Program-made: the position numbers and the translations under genes
Shown: in pieces, positions 1 through 8,482 of the stretch
How the letters are laid out: every line of letters starts with the position of its first letter
How positions within the stretch are numbered: the stretch's first letter is position 1
The notes under the pieces: generated by a model
Told to the model about the DNA's origin: nothing
What the model saw: only the letters and a program-made list of their open reading frames with translations
Database searches by the model: none
Source of the DNA: Cruorifilaria tuberocauda
Lineage: Eukaryota; Nematoda; Chromadorea; Rhabditida; Onchocercidae
Direction of reading: 5' to 3'
Assembly: GCA_013365365.1 (NCBI GenBank)
Contig: JABVXU010001021.1
Coordinates: 1-11,962, forward strand
Length of the DNA: 11,962 nucleotides

Positions 1-120
1 TAATTCCTATCATTAAAATATGAAATTAATAAATGTTTTTGCACAATGAATTTTACACTTCAGTTGAAAATAATAATTTTAAAATATAAATGGAATGCTA
101 TTATAGTAGTAAATAATGTC

Positions 121-228
121 ATCATAATAATGAATTATATCATAATAATAAATGATTCATTGATAATAAATTTTATCATAATAAATGAATCGTAATAATG
201 AATTACGTCATAATAATAAATGATTCAC
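121..228. repeat. 68-bp-period direct repeat, 40-bp copies
   Basis: Bases 121-160 recur at 189-228 with four mismatches. Both copies carry TGAATTA, CATAATAATAAATGATTCA-type sequence, and the space between them is related TCATAATAA-rich DNA. It lies just beyond the possible stop, so it is 3'UTR, intron or intergenic depending on the exon 5 model. Confidence 0.7.
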
Positions 229-285
229 ACTAATATAAATGATGTCATATATTAATTCAAGTTTTTAAACTAAAAGACAAATGAA

Positions 286-381
286 TTAGTGAATAAGTAA
301 ATATGATAAAAGTAAACATACGCCAGCACGTGCTCGACTGCTTACAAACAAGTTCCAAAGTTGCTCAGCGCGATTTGTATT
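286..381 (-). CDS. Exon 5: last exon in view, residues 193-223 and stop, or ending at 322
   Basis: A TTTTTTTTAG acceptor starts a GC-rich block encoding NTNRAEQLWNLFVSSRARAG. Read on, it gives VCLLLSYLLIH and TAA at 286-288. The ending has a Cys in a hydrophobic last strand, as ML proteins do, and brings the mature Cys count to an even ten. However, GGC|GTATGT at 321 is a good donor, composition turns AT-rich exactly there, and no AATAAA or ATTAAA lies between the stop and the left edge on this strand. A GTAAGC inside the exon (after LF) is a third possible donor. The first 20 codons are solid; the ending is about even. Confidence 0.6.
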   Translation of the reverse strand, partial: NTNRAEQLWNLFVSSRARAGVCLLLSYLLIH

Positions 382-3300
382 CTAAAAAAAAAGGAAAGAT
401 AGTTAAAATAAGAACGGAAATGATGATAGCAAAAAGAAAAAAAGAGTTGAAAAATGATAAAAATTGAAGAAAAATGATGAAATTTATCAAAATTTCATGA
501 GTAATATACATTGTTACTCTTTTCATAATCATGTTTTAAGCAGAAAAAAAAACTCACTCAAATTACCTCATTTTTTCTCTTTTCAATGATAAGAAAGAAC
601 AGGTAAATGATTGAAATTCAAGATATTGAGGAGAAAGGAAGAAAATAGAACGAATTGTGATAAGGAATGTTATCATGATAAAACATTTTAAAATATTAAC
701 GAAAACTTGATAAAAATTAAAATTTAAGTTGATTATGAATTTAATATCATATGTTATCAAACGGATTTAAATTAATCATGAACTTTTTACAACGTATTAT
801 AGAAAAATAAATTTAAATTAACACAAAAATTACTATTACTACGAGTATCAAGGTTCAAATCATAAATTTAATATTGTATAAGATTTAGAGTAATTGTTAA
901 TATTTTATCATATTTTAGCATTTTTAAACCGAAGTAAAATTATCAATTTAATCAATAATAAAAATGGAAGCAAAATTTACTCAGATGAAAAATTTCCAAA
1001 ATTAATTTCAAAATTAATCGAATAATTTGATTGATTAATCGAGTAAAAATTAATTAGTATACTTTAAGATTAATTGAAAAACTTAAAACTGAAATTGATT
1101 GAAAAGGTTTCTTTGACATTAGCTAATATTTCTATTAGTTTTAAAACCCTTAATTTAAAATTTTTTACAAATTCAATTATTATCTTTTTTGTAATGTTTA
1201 TTTTGTATTGCTATTCCTTTCTTCATCATTTAAGCATTATTTCTTATTGTTCAACAAAAAAAAAGTTATTAATTATGTAATTAATAATACAATTAGCGTT
1301 TTACCTATACAATTAGCACTTATTTGTTTTAAATTACAGATATTAGTTCTCTTTTCATTTTTATCGATAAGATAGACTGAACTTATCAATCACTAATACT
1401 CATCGTAAGTTAATACTTTTTTCCACATACACTCTCTCTCTCTCTCTTTTTTCTCCAAACCTTTTGGTATTCCGGATATAATATTTTCAGGGTAATTTTG
1501 AAGTGAATTAGAAGAAATAAGAATTGATCAATGTTTTGTTTTAACTGTTAAATTAAAGATATAAATTAAAATGATTGGAAAATTCGAGAAAGTAATGTAA
1601 AGAAAATCTTTACGAATCATTTCGACTCATTCGAATTTTAAAATTTTTCCGTCATATTGACAAATTACACTAATTAACTGTAAACTTTTACAAAACTTTA
1701 ACTCTGTCAATTGTTTTCGACGGAAACTTTCAATGTAAAGTGATAGAAAAAAAATGAAGGTAGAAATGTGCTGTTGAAAATTTTAAATAAGTGAAAAAAA
1801 TATGCATGTTAAAGAGTAAAAACTAATTATGATAATTAAGTAATCTATTAATTAATTCAAACAATAATGTTAAGCTAATAATCTAATCAATTATGATAAT
1901 TAATAATCCAATAGATAAATGTATTTGTAATATTAATAGTAATAACAATATTGTAAGCTAAATATAGTTATTGTAAGTAAATTAAGTATTAATAATTATC
2001 ACGATATCCATTTTATAGTTTAAAAATGATAATTTTCCTATTTTCATACAAGTAATCAATACTTATGCATCAACAGATTAGTTGCGCTATTTAATTGTAA
2101 AATTGTATCATGTTATACCGGTTTTTAGCCCGAAGTAAACAACAATATATCAATGCCTCCATCCTATGTTTACCATCTAAAGTTGTAAATAAACAAATGA
2201 ATGTAATGCATTAACAACAATTAATAATAATTATTATTATTATTAGTAATATTAATAAATAATGGTAATAATTAATAATGTAAATAAATAAATTACTAAT
2301 GCAATTAATTCATCAATAAGAAATAAATAAATAAGTAAATAGGAATAGGTAGTAGGTAGTTACCTGATCTAAGAACGGAAGTAATTCATTTTTGGTCGGT
2401 AGGCAAACGCGCAATGATAAATTTTTGTATTTGCCAGGCGCTATGCCATCTGCGTTACATTTTGCCACTTCATCTTTTTCGAGGATTTGTACAAAATTTT
2501 TCAATGTGCCACCCATATTTTTGCAAATATCACAATAAACACTGTAAAAGGGAAAAAAACAAATAGAGCAACAACAATGATAACGATAAATAACTGATAA
2601 CAAGAATGATGATAAAATTAACATTTTATATTGCTTGATTTTATCATTATTATTATTATTATTTTATTATGATTTTAAAATATTTCTAAATTCTAAATTT
2701 AAATACTTCCAAATTTACTGTTCTTTTCTTCTTTTTTTTTTTTGCTAACTTTATTTCTAATCATTAAAACGATTCATTTCTGCTAAAGTTTCTAACATTT
2801 TCAACTTTTCGTTGTCATTCTTCATCCTTTTAAAGATATTTTTTTAAGTGATTAAATTTATACTTAATCAATACTTAAATGGTATCAATCAAATGTTACT
2901 AATCAATACGTATATTTTGTTTAAAATTATATGTCAACTTAAAATGTTAACATTTGGAATTTTCAAAAGATACATGAAATTGATAATTGTAAAAAATAGG
3001 TTCCTCAATTAAAACAATAAAAAATAATTAAATTTTCTAATTTCAAGTGATATTAATAAATTAGTTTATTGTAGCAATTGCAATATACTTATAGTTTTTT
3101 ATCATTTTTAGCTTGTATCGTTAATTGATCTACTTTAAGTTAATTATTTTAAATTACGATTACTTTCAGTAAAGTATATAGTATTATGTGTCTCTGATTA
3201 TTTCAAATTTTCTAAAACAGATCGATTTTTAAGATATGGTATGTTTTTTGAAAAATTCAACAAACCATGAACCTACGCCGCCACAACCATCCGGATCAGC

Positions 3301-6300
3301 GTTCACGCATCGTTCCGGTTTACCGTTTATGCCAATTTTAGTCTCCAAATGTATGTAGTATTTAGCGGTACCATTAAGACCTGGTGGATATACCTGAAAT
3401 TCTGACGAAAACTTTGATACACGTAGGATATGATTAGTCGTGTCATTTTTGTTTTCAGTTCAATTTCCAACATAAATATATTTATGCTATAGTTTATATC
3501 ATAAAAATAGATTTTTAAAGAGAATAGGAATATTGAATTTCAGATTTACAGGAAATTAATTTCCTGAAATAATAATTAATGAGAAACTGGATAACAGCTT
3601 CGAGACTTTTATTTCCTATATAGAAAAATTTCATATTTCATTTTATTAACCTATGCGTTAAATAAAAGAGAACTTAAAATTGCTCATTTCTGTTTTTACT
3701 ATAATTTTCCTTTTTCAATCATAATTTTGCTATTTGAAGTGTACAATATTTTAAGCATGAGAAATAAACAACAACAACAACAACAGTAAGCAACAACAAG
3801 AACAGTAAGCAGCAGCAAAAATAACAGCAAGTAGAAACAATAATAAAAACAATAGGAACAATAAGCAATAACAATAAAAAATAGACAATAATAACAGCAA
3901 CAATAATAACAACAGTGCAACGGCACAACAACAACGATAAAACAGTAAGCAGTAAGCAACAGCAACAGCAATAATAAACAATAATAACAACAACAATAAG
4001 CAACAAGAATAATAATGATAGTAACATAAATGGCAACAGTAGTAATCTAAACTTGACAAATCAACCTGACAAATAACAATAAGTACTTTGAAGTAATTAA
4101 TACAGCTAATAACAGTATTTAATTTAGAAGAGAATCTTTTAGCTATTTGATTTGTTGACGAAAAAAACTGAAATAAAAGAAATTACAAAGAATTAACAAC
4201 AAACCTCAACTTCTCCACCACTCATACGGAAACATTTATGACCAGCAGAGTTTTGTTCGGCGGTGAATTTTACACCATCTGATTTATAGCTTGGAAATTT
4301 TATTCGTAAATTCTCTTTAGATGGACCTGAAAAAGTAATCAAAGTTTTTAATTAATTCCATGATTAAATTTTGTATTTTTATTTTTACATCAAATTTTGC
4401 AATACAGTTTAAAATAAATTTATTATGATTACAAAATAATTATTATAAGAGAATAAGGAGATAGGATATAATATTTTTTGACAAATAAAACGGAAAAATT
4501 AACTTGTAATTTTACAGTAAATTTACAGCAGGTTTACGGTAATTTACAGTAATTTTACAATAATTTCAGTAGATTTACGGTAATTTACAGTAGTTTACAG
4601 TAATCAAGTTATTCTTTTTTACTGTAATTGTTTTATTCTGATAATATCTTTTCGTGTTTATCATGCTTTCATCAACAAATTTTCTATTTAGCATTTGAAC
4701 GAATTTTGATTTTGATTTTAATTTCTCGTACCAATTGGATTTTTTGTCTGGCAGTGTATTAGTCGCAAAGTTAAATAAGCATAAATAAAATAATTTTTTA
4801 AAAAAACCATTGACCTTTTGATGGGAAAAATTTTTTAATAATTAAAAGTTATAAATTTAAAGAAAAATGAAATAGATAATAAATGAATAGAGTGAAATGA
4901 TTTTTGTATTAAATTTGTTGTATAGAAATGAATTTAAATTAATTTTTTTGTTGTAAGAGAAAAAAAAAATTATCAAAGAAAAGAGAACCAGTTTTTCTTT
5001 ATTCTTTTAAAAATTGTAAAAATGCACTTAATTAAGTTGCCATCATCGTCTATATTTTTTTTTATAATGATAAAGTGATAATCAATTTTTTAACATCAAT
5101 TATCAATGTATGTTAGACACTGTTGATTGTATGTTAATATTTATCGATGATGAAAATGTTGGTATTTTTAAGGAAATCGGATCTTTTTTAAATCTGAAAT
5201 TTATCGAATAAAATATAATTTCGATTATTGTATAATATAAAATTAATATCTGAATACTGTAATATATAAAATATAATTAATATCTAAATACTGTAATATA
5301 TAAAGTAAAAAATTATGAGTAATATAATTTTAACAAATTTCATGTCTTATTAAATTCTCATATTTTTCTTTTTTTTTTTAACAATTTCACGGAAAAATTA
5401 TCCAAATTCAATCAACCATATATTTTCATTTAAAATATTTTTCAGCAATTGCAAGGAATGTGTCTAAAATATTTAATTAGTTTAAAAAAGAGGAAAATTT
5501 TTGAAAATTATCTGTATGTGAAATAATGATATTTTATATTTTATGTTTTATATTGAGGGATTTAATTAACTAAGGAATCAATTATTATTAATTAAGAAAT
5601 TTAATTAATTAGGGAATTAATTAAGGAATTCAATTTTACAAAGAAATTAAAATGAATAAATAACTTCGGAACTTTTTTTTTGCAAACATTCTCAATATAT
5701 TCGAAGAATCGAAAAAATATTATCGAAATTTAAAAATGATTTTTTTTACTTCAGTTGTTGCAATTTTACCTTTTTACAGAATTTGACCTTATCGCGGTGA
5801 CGTTTAAAGGGTTATTTAAAGGGTTAAAGGACTAAAATAAAAAATTTTGTCATTTTGATAGAAAGAATGACTGACAGTTGAATTAATAAAGTAGGATTAT
5901 ATTAAAGTGTCTTTGGATTGTTGTTCACTGTTCACGTCGTGAATAGATTTTGGACGTGAGTTTCTTACGTCAAAATAATACGTATTATTCAGTATTCATT
6001 AATGTTAGCGTGTGCTACTGATAAAAGGGAAACTGAAGTTACTAAAGTTAATTTAGAATTATATGAATAATCATTTAAATTGATAATGATAATTATAAAA
6101 AAATGGAAAACGAATTTACTTCATTATTACTAAAACATTGGCATTAATACATTAAAGATCAGTTAACAGGTTTATCATATATCTGAATAACTTAAATATA
6201 ACCTGATACTTGGGGCAACATGTCATCTATCAAATATCATTTGCTATAATTTTGTTATTTAAATCATATCTCTTTTTCTTTCTCAAGCTTATTATCAATT

Positions 6301-6975
6301 AATATATTAAATCCATTGAAGTATTTACTTATCACTGTAAGATTTAAAAATAAGTTACATTATAAAATATCGAAATAATCACTTATCATTGTGAATTTTT
6401 ATCATTTAAAAAAAGATACTATATCATCTGTTCATTGTAAATTCATTGTAAACTGTCATCCATTGCAAACTTATCAGTAAACAAATTTATCATATATCTA
6501 AATAACTTAAATATCAACCTGATACTTAGGGCAACATGTCATCTATCAAATTCTTATCATTCAAAAAAGTTATATTATCAAAAATATCTATACTGAAACA
6601 ATTACTTATCATAGTGAATTTTCATCACTCAAAATATAATATATCATTAAATATTGGAATAATTCCTTTGTAAATTTTTTTCGCTTAAGAAACGATATAC
6701 TATCAAATATATATAAATTGTAATATTCACTTATCATTATAAATTCTTATCATTTAAAAAAGATATATTATCAATATATATATATATACTAAAATAACAA
6801 CTTATCACTGTTAATTTCTGAAATTACCTGAGCTAGAAGAGCATGGAAAATGTCGTTCAATTTCAACGGATAATTCGCCTCGCTTCAATTTAGAGGCATG
6901 TGATATACCTGCAGCAATAGAAAGTATCAAAATATACAAATTTGGTTGCCATTTTGCAACCGAAACTGACGACAT
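286..6975 (-). CDS. Secreted cysteine-rich protein, tentatively GM2-activator/ML-like; five-exon nematode gene
   Basis: The spliced frame joins 6975-6828, 4326-4205, 3393-3266, 2541-2364 and 381-286, giving 223 residues and a TAA. Intron phases agree at all four junctions. Residues 1-27 form a signal peptide: Lys8, a hydrophobic stretch at about 12-24, and a likely cut after Ala27 (SHA|SK). The mature part has ten Cys (45, 81, 119, 127, 133, 136, 139, 161, 179, 214) and sequons at N97 (NGT) and N173 (NLS). The order of a strand-like segment (YYIHLE), GSCVYCDIC, PGKY, VCLPTKNELLPFL and a final hydrophobic strand with a Cys parallels GM2 activator and other ML lipid-binding proteins, as far as I recall that family. 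If right, it would be a secreted or lysosomal lipid carrier. The match is by eye, and the CPxxC.CPF stretch of vertebrate GM2 activator is not kept. It may instead be a nematode-specific secreted family. The gene structure is strong; the function is tentative. Confidence 0.75.
1432..1447. repeat. CT dinucleotide microsatellite
   Basis: An uninterrupted run of alternating C and T followed by T-rich sequence, inside intron 4. Confidence 0.85.
2213..2330. repeat. TTA/TAA and AAATA low-complexity repeat
   Basis: Imperfect TAA and TTA trinucleotides (2213-2246, self-complementary) grade into TAATAA and AAATAAATAA repeats close to the exon 4 donor. Confidence 0.75.
2364..2541 (-). CDS. Exon 4: residues 133-192, CxxCxxC motif and PGKY/LP segment
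   Basis: The acceptor CTTTTACAG completes Cys133 with a single T. The exon then reads VYCDICKNMG, a probably helical stretch (TLKNFVQILEKDEVAKC), PGKYKNLSLRVCLP and NELLPFLDQ. It contains Cys133, 136, 139, 161 and 179 and the N173 sequon. The donor is CAG|GTAACT, in phase 0. The open frame continues on both sides only as low-complexity intron translation. Confidence 0.88.
2542..3265 (-). other. Intron 3 (724 bp)
   Basis: It is bounded by GTTTGTTG at the donor and CTTTTACAG at the acceptor. The content is AT-rich with a TTA microsatellite at about 2642-2664. Retaining this intron would add about a dozen codons and then a TAA, truncating the protein before the CxxC core. Nothing else is recognisable. 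Confidence 0.8.
2641..2666. repeat. ATT trinucleotide microsatellite
   Basis: About seven near-perfect ATT units in intron 3. Confidence 0.8.
3266..3393 (-). CDS. Exon 3: residues 91-132 with the Cys/Gly-rich core
   Basis: The acceptor is ATTTCAG|GTA, in phase 0. The exon encodes VYPPGLNGTA, then KYYIHLETKI, then GKPERCV and DPDGCGGVGS, including Cys119, Cys127 and the N97 sequon. Three GT sites near the end (after GGC, after GTAG, and after TCATG) were compared. Only TCATG|GTTTGTTG at 3265 leaves two bases that combine with the next exon to give Cys133 and keep the exon 4 frame. It gives the GSCVYCDIC block. Confidence 0.85.
3394..4204 (-). other. Intron 2 (811 bp) with AAC-rich repeat
   Basis: The donor is GTTTGTTG and the acceptor ATTTCAG. 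About 300 bp are imperfect AAC/AAT trinucleotide repeat; the rest is AT-rich with no coding block. Confidence 0.8.
3766..4080. repeat. Imperfect AAC/AAT/CAG trinucleotide tract
   Basis: The plus strand is almost pyrimidine-free except for C: runs of CAA, CAG, AAT and AGTAAGCAA units over roughly 300 bp. Antisense frames through it stay open for about 100 codons and are almost only Leu, Tyr, Cys, Val and Ile, as expected from GTT repeats. I therefore call it an intronic microsatellite and not a gene. Confidence 0.85.
4205..4326 (-). CDS. Exon 2: residues 50-90 of the ML-like protein
   Basis: A TTTTTCAG acceptor precedes the exon, which supplies two bases to finish Gly50. It encodes PSKENLRIKF at its start and CFRMSGGEVE at its end, with Cys81. 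The exon ends in phase 0 at GAG|GTTTGT, a weak donor that lacks the usual A or G at intron position 3. The block is clearly GC-richer than the flanking introns and open throughout. Confidence 0.85.
4507..4604. repeat. TTTACAGTAA minisatellite
   Basis: About nine degenerate units of TTTACAGTAA (variants TTTACGGTAA, TTTACAGCAG, TTTCAGTAG) follow head to tail with 10 to 13-bp spacing in intron 1. Confidence 0.85.
5241..5304. repeat. 30-bp direct duplication, 34-bp period
   Basis: Bases 5241-5270 and 5275-5304 are identical except for one base (CTGAATA versus CTAAATA). Confidence 0.85.
5803..5826. repeat. Perfect 12-bp tandem duplication (TTTAAAGGGTTA)
   Basis: Two exact adjacent copies are followed by a partial third (AAGG). 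They sit four bases after a TGACG site, in a GC-richer patch of intron 1. Confidence 0.85.
5974..5989. repeat. Perfect 16-bp palindrome AATAATACGTATTATT
   Basis: The sequence equals its own reverse complement and lies a few bases from a TTACGTCA site (CRE/ATF-like TGACGTAA on the other strand). It could be a regulatory site or chance in AT-rich DNA. Confidence 0.8.
6158..6551. repeat. Duplicated 78-bp segment, 315 bp apart
   Basis: Bases 6171-6235 recur at 6486-6551 with two substitutions and one indel. Similarity extends about 13 bp to the left (6158 and 6473). Both contain GGGCAACATGTCATCTATCA, which is unusually GC-rich for this intron. Confidence 0.85.
6327..6815. repeat. Degenerate ACTTATCA-headed repeat array next to exon 1
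   Basis: The motif ACTTATCA(T/C)TGT, followed by AAATTTTTATCATTTAAAA and GATATATTATCAAATAT-type sequence, recurs at 6327, 6381, 6469, 6604, 6729 and 6800, with a decayed copy near 6662. The last copy ends within 20 bp of the exon 1 donor, and a short TA run lies at about 6775-6788. Confidence 0.7.
6828..6975 (-). CDS. Exon 1: start codon, signal peptide and mature N-terminus (residues 1-49 plus one base)
   Basis: The exon starts MSSVSVAKWQ and runs through the signal peptide to RHFPCSSSS. The start is supported by an in-frame TGA only nine bases upstream (6982-6984) and by an acceptor-like site at 7007-7008. The donor reads TCAG|GTAATT at 6827 and leaves phase 1. An internal GCAG|GTATAT after residue 22 is also donor-like. 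Using it would drop the Cys45 segment, and the frame stays open and GC-richer past it, so I chose the longer exon. Composition changes sharply to AT-rich repeat DNA just past 6827. Confidence 0.8.
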
Positions 6976-7030
6976 CTGATATCACCTTAGTGTTTCGTCC
7001 TTCGGGCTGCAACGAAAACAAAAAATTAAG
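6976..7030 (-). promoter_or_regulatory. 5' leader and probable spliced-leader (trans-splice) or 5'UTR acceptor
   Basis: On the minus strand a long pyrimidine run with TTTTCGTTGCAG ends at 7007, just 31 bases before the ATG. An acceptor with no nearby upstream donor or coding block is typical of nematode SL trans-splicing. A cis-spliced 5'UTR intron would look the same. The 31-base leader contains an in-frame TGA, so translation should start at 6975. Confidence 0.5.
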
Positions 7031-7930
7031 ATAAGTAGAAAAAAAAAGGTTAAAATCGCTATTTGTAACAGTTCTTCAAAAAAAAAAAACAGTTCTTTGA
7101 ATATTCATTGTTAATTCCATTCTTTCGTCCTTTTTTTGATTTCGAAATATGAAACAATTAAATTTTGTTAGCATTCAATTTAATGCATTAAATTTTATCA
7201 AAAGGGAAGGGAAGAAAGAAAAGAAATGAATTATGAGCAATGATTATAGAAATGATGATAAGAAATTAAATGCATAGTGATAAGAATTTTTATTGATAAC
7301 AGTCATTATTAAAAAGATAGTAATGATTGTACATACATTGATGATAAACAGAAAAAAAAATAATGATTATATAAAGATTGATAGGAATTTGAATGATAAT
7401 AATATTAATGATAATGATTGTGATAATGATATTAGATAAGAGTTAAAATATTACAACTACATTATTATCAAGATAAATGATAATGATTTTACTCTAGTGT
7501 AAAATTTTACAAACCGGATATGTTCCATATGATGTGTACGTATGTGATAATGCCCATTAAATCGTTTTATTGCCACCTTCTCTTATCAAATTTAGTTTTT
7601 TTTTTTTTTTAAATTTAGTCTATCATTTACTATCGCTATCAAACGGATGATAATGATAGTGAAGATGATTAATGTAATAATGATATTAAATTTAGTTTTT
7701 TAAACTCCATTTTCTACTATCAATTTTCATGAGTATCTAATTTATAAAAGTTTCATGATTATAAATTATCATTTAATTAAAATGATAATTCATAAATCAA
7801 AATATCAATAATGATATCTGGATGAATCGATGATGATATTTAACGAGACAACGACAAAAGCACTGACTATGATAATATTGAGAAATGATGATAATAAATT
7901 TGATATCATCGTATGTCTTCTATACACTTA
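7021..7930. other. Upstream flank, GATAAT-rich, no gene seen
   Basis: After the leader acceptor the DNA is AT-rich. From about 7240 to 7480 it is dominated by imperfect GATAAT/ATGAT repeats. I see no convincing TATA box, coding block or RNA gene. Promoter elements of the gene may lie here but cannot be told from background. Confidence 0.6.
7764..7790. repeat. Perfect 10-bp inverted repeat, 7-base loop
   Basis: AATTATCATT at 7764-7773 is complementary to AATGATAATT at 7781-7790, with TAATTAA as loop. Such AT-only hairpins arise easily in this composition. Confidence 0.75.
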
Positions 7931-7932
7931 CC

Positions 7933-8036
7933 TGCGTATATGTATGTGTGTGTATGTGAGCGTGTGCGTATGTCTTTGTATTCATTTATGCGTGTACGTG
8001 TCCGTGTATGTGCATATCTATCTGTCTGTCTATGTA
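7933..8036. repeat. Degenerate TG/TATG-rich tract
   Basis: About 100 bp of imperfect TGTG, TATG and CGTG units end in CTATCTGTCTGTCTATGTAT. The short Val/Cys/Tyr-rich open frames across it are repeat translations. Confidence 0.75.
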
Positions 8037-8340
8037 TAAAATCATATATGAAGATACCGCCCCAATACAACGACCGGTTTCTCCCGGTTCTTTCCTTCTG
8101 TCCTTCAATTAGTTAAGAAAAAAAAAAAAAGGAAACGATCTATACGTATGCGCAAATATGCTGAATGTTAAAATTACGTAATCAATTACTAATTAAATAA
8201 AACTATTTGAGCAATTTATTCGTAGATGACAAATTTCATCATATCAATTCTAATTTGAAAGCGATGATTTATGAATCATTTTCATCTGAAAAATTTGTTA
8301 GTAATTGCTGAAATACAAATGATAATTAAATATATTTGAT
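8037..8340. other. Gene-free AT-rich spacer with one GC-richer patch
   Basis: At 8055-8108 is a patch with ACCGGTTTCTCCCGGT (a 5-bp stem). The rest is AT-rich with no open frame worth calling. Confidence 0.5.
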
Positions 8341-8482
8341 CATACAGTATTTTGTTAATTATACACAGTATATTTTTTATACTTATACAGTACTTTACAG
8401 TATTTTAATTATACGGTATAATACACAGTATTTTACAGTATATTTTTACAGTATACAGTATATTTTTAATTACACAGTATTT
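8341..8482. repeat. ACAGTAT minisatellite
   Basis: Nine CAGTA cores (and one CGGTA) occur in about 140 bp, separated by TTTT and AATTATA-type spacers of 7 to 28 bp. It resembles the intron 1 TTTACAGTAA array. Confidence 0.8.

Larger units (their letters stand above)
382..2363 (-). other. Intron 4 (about 2.0 kb), AT-rich with simple repeats
   Basis: The donor is GTAACT and the acceptor has a run of T before AG. I see no coding block on either strand. It contains a CT dinucleotide tract near 1432-1447, a pair of diverged 46 to 48-bp dispersed repeats (892-937 and 2092-2139), and TTA/TAA-rich DNA from about 2213 to 2330. Short open frames such as 563-760 (minus) and 1074-1280 (plus) are F/I/L/N-rich translations of AT-rich DNA. 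Confidence 0.75.
4327..6827 (-). other. Intron 1 (2.5 kb), repeat-laden
   Basis: The donor is GTAATT and the acceptor TTTTTCAG. The intron contains a TTTACAGTAA minisatellite, a 30-bp tandem duplication at 5241-5304, a TAATTAA-rich stretch near 5556-5630, a slightly GC-richer block at about 5790-6010, and a degenerate repeat array from about 6158 to the donor. No coding exon is visible on either strand. Confidence 0.75.

Noticed and set aside
563..760. Minus-strand open frame of 65 codons
   Set aside because: Phe/Ile/Leu-rich translation of AT-rich intron 4, with no coding-like composition.
1074..1280. Plus-strand open frame of 68 codons with a hydrophobic stretch
   Set aside because: Its hydrophobic character comes from T-rich DNA; it is antisense inside intron 4 with no supporting signals.
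2313..2624. Reading the whole 103-codon frame around exon 4 as a gene
   Set aside because: Only 2364-2541 has coding composition. The ends are intron sequence beyond clear splice sites.
3699..4059. Overlapping antisense open frames of 90-105 codons
   Set aside because: They translate the AAC/AAT trinucleotide tract into Leu/Tyr/Cys/Val runs in all three frames at once and lie inside intron 2.
6920..6940. Internal GCAG|GTATAT as the exon 1 donor
   Set aside because: The frame stays open with coding-like composition for about 80 more bases and reaches a donor that joins exon 2 in frame.
7830..8116. Two plus-strand open frames rich in Val, Cys and Tyr
   Set aside because: They cover the TG/TATG-rich repeat in overlapping frames and show no domain or splice context.
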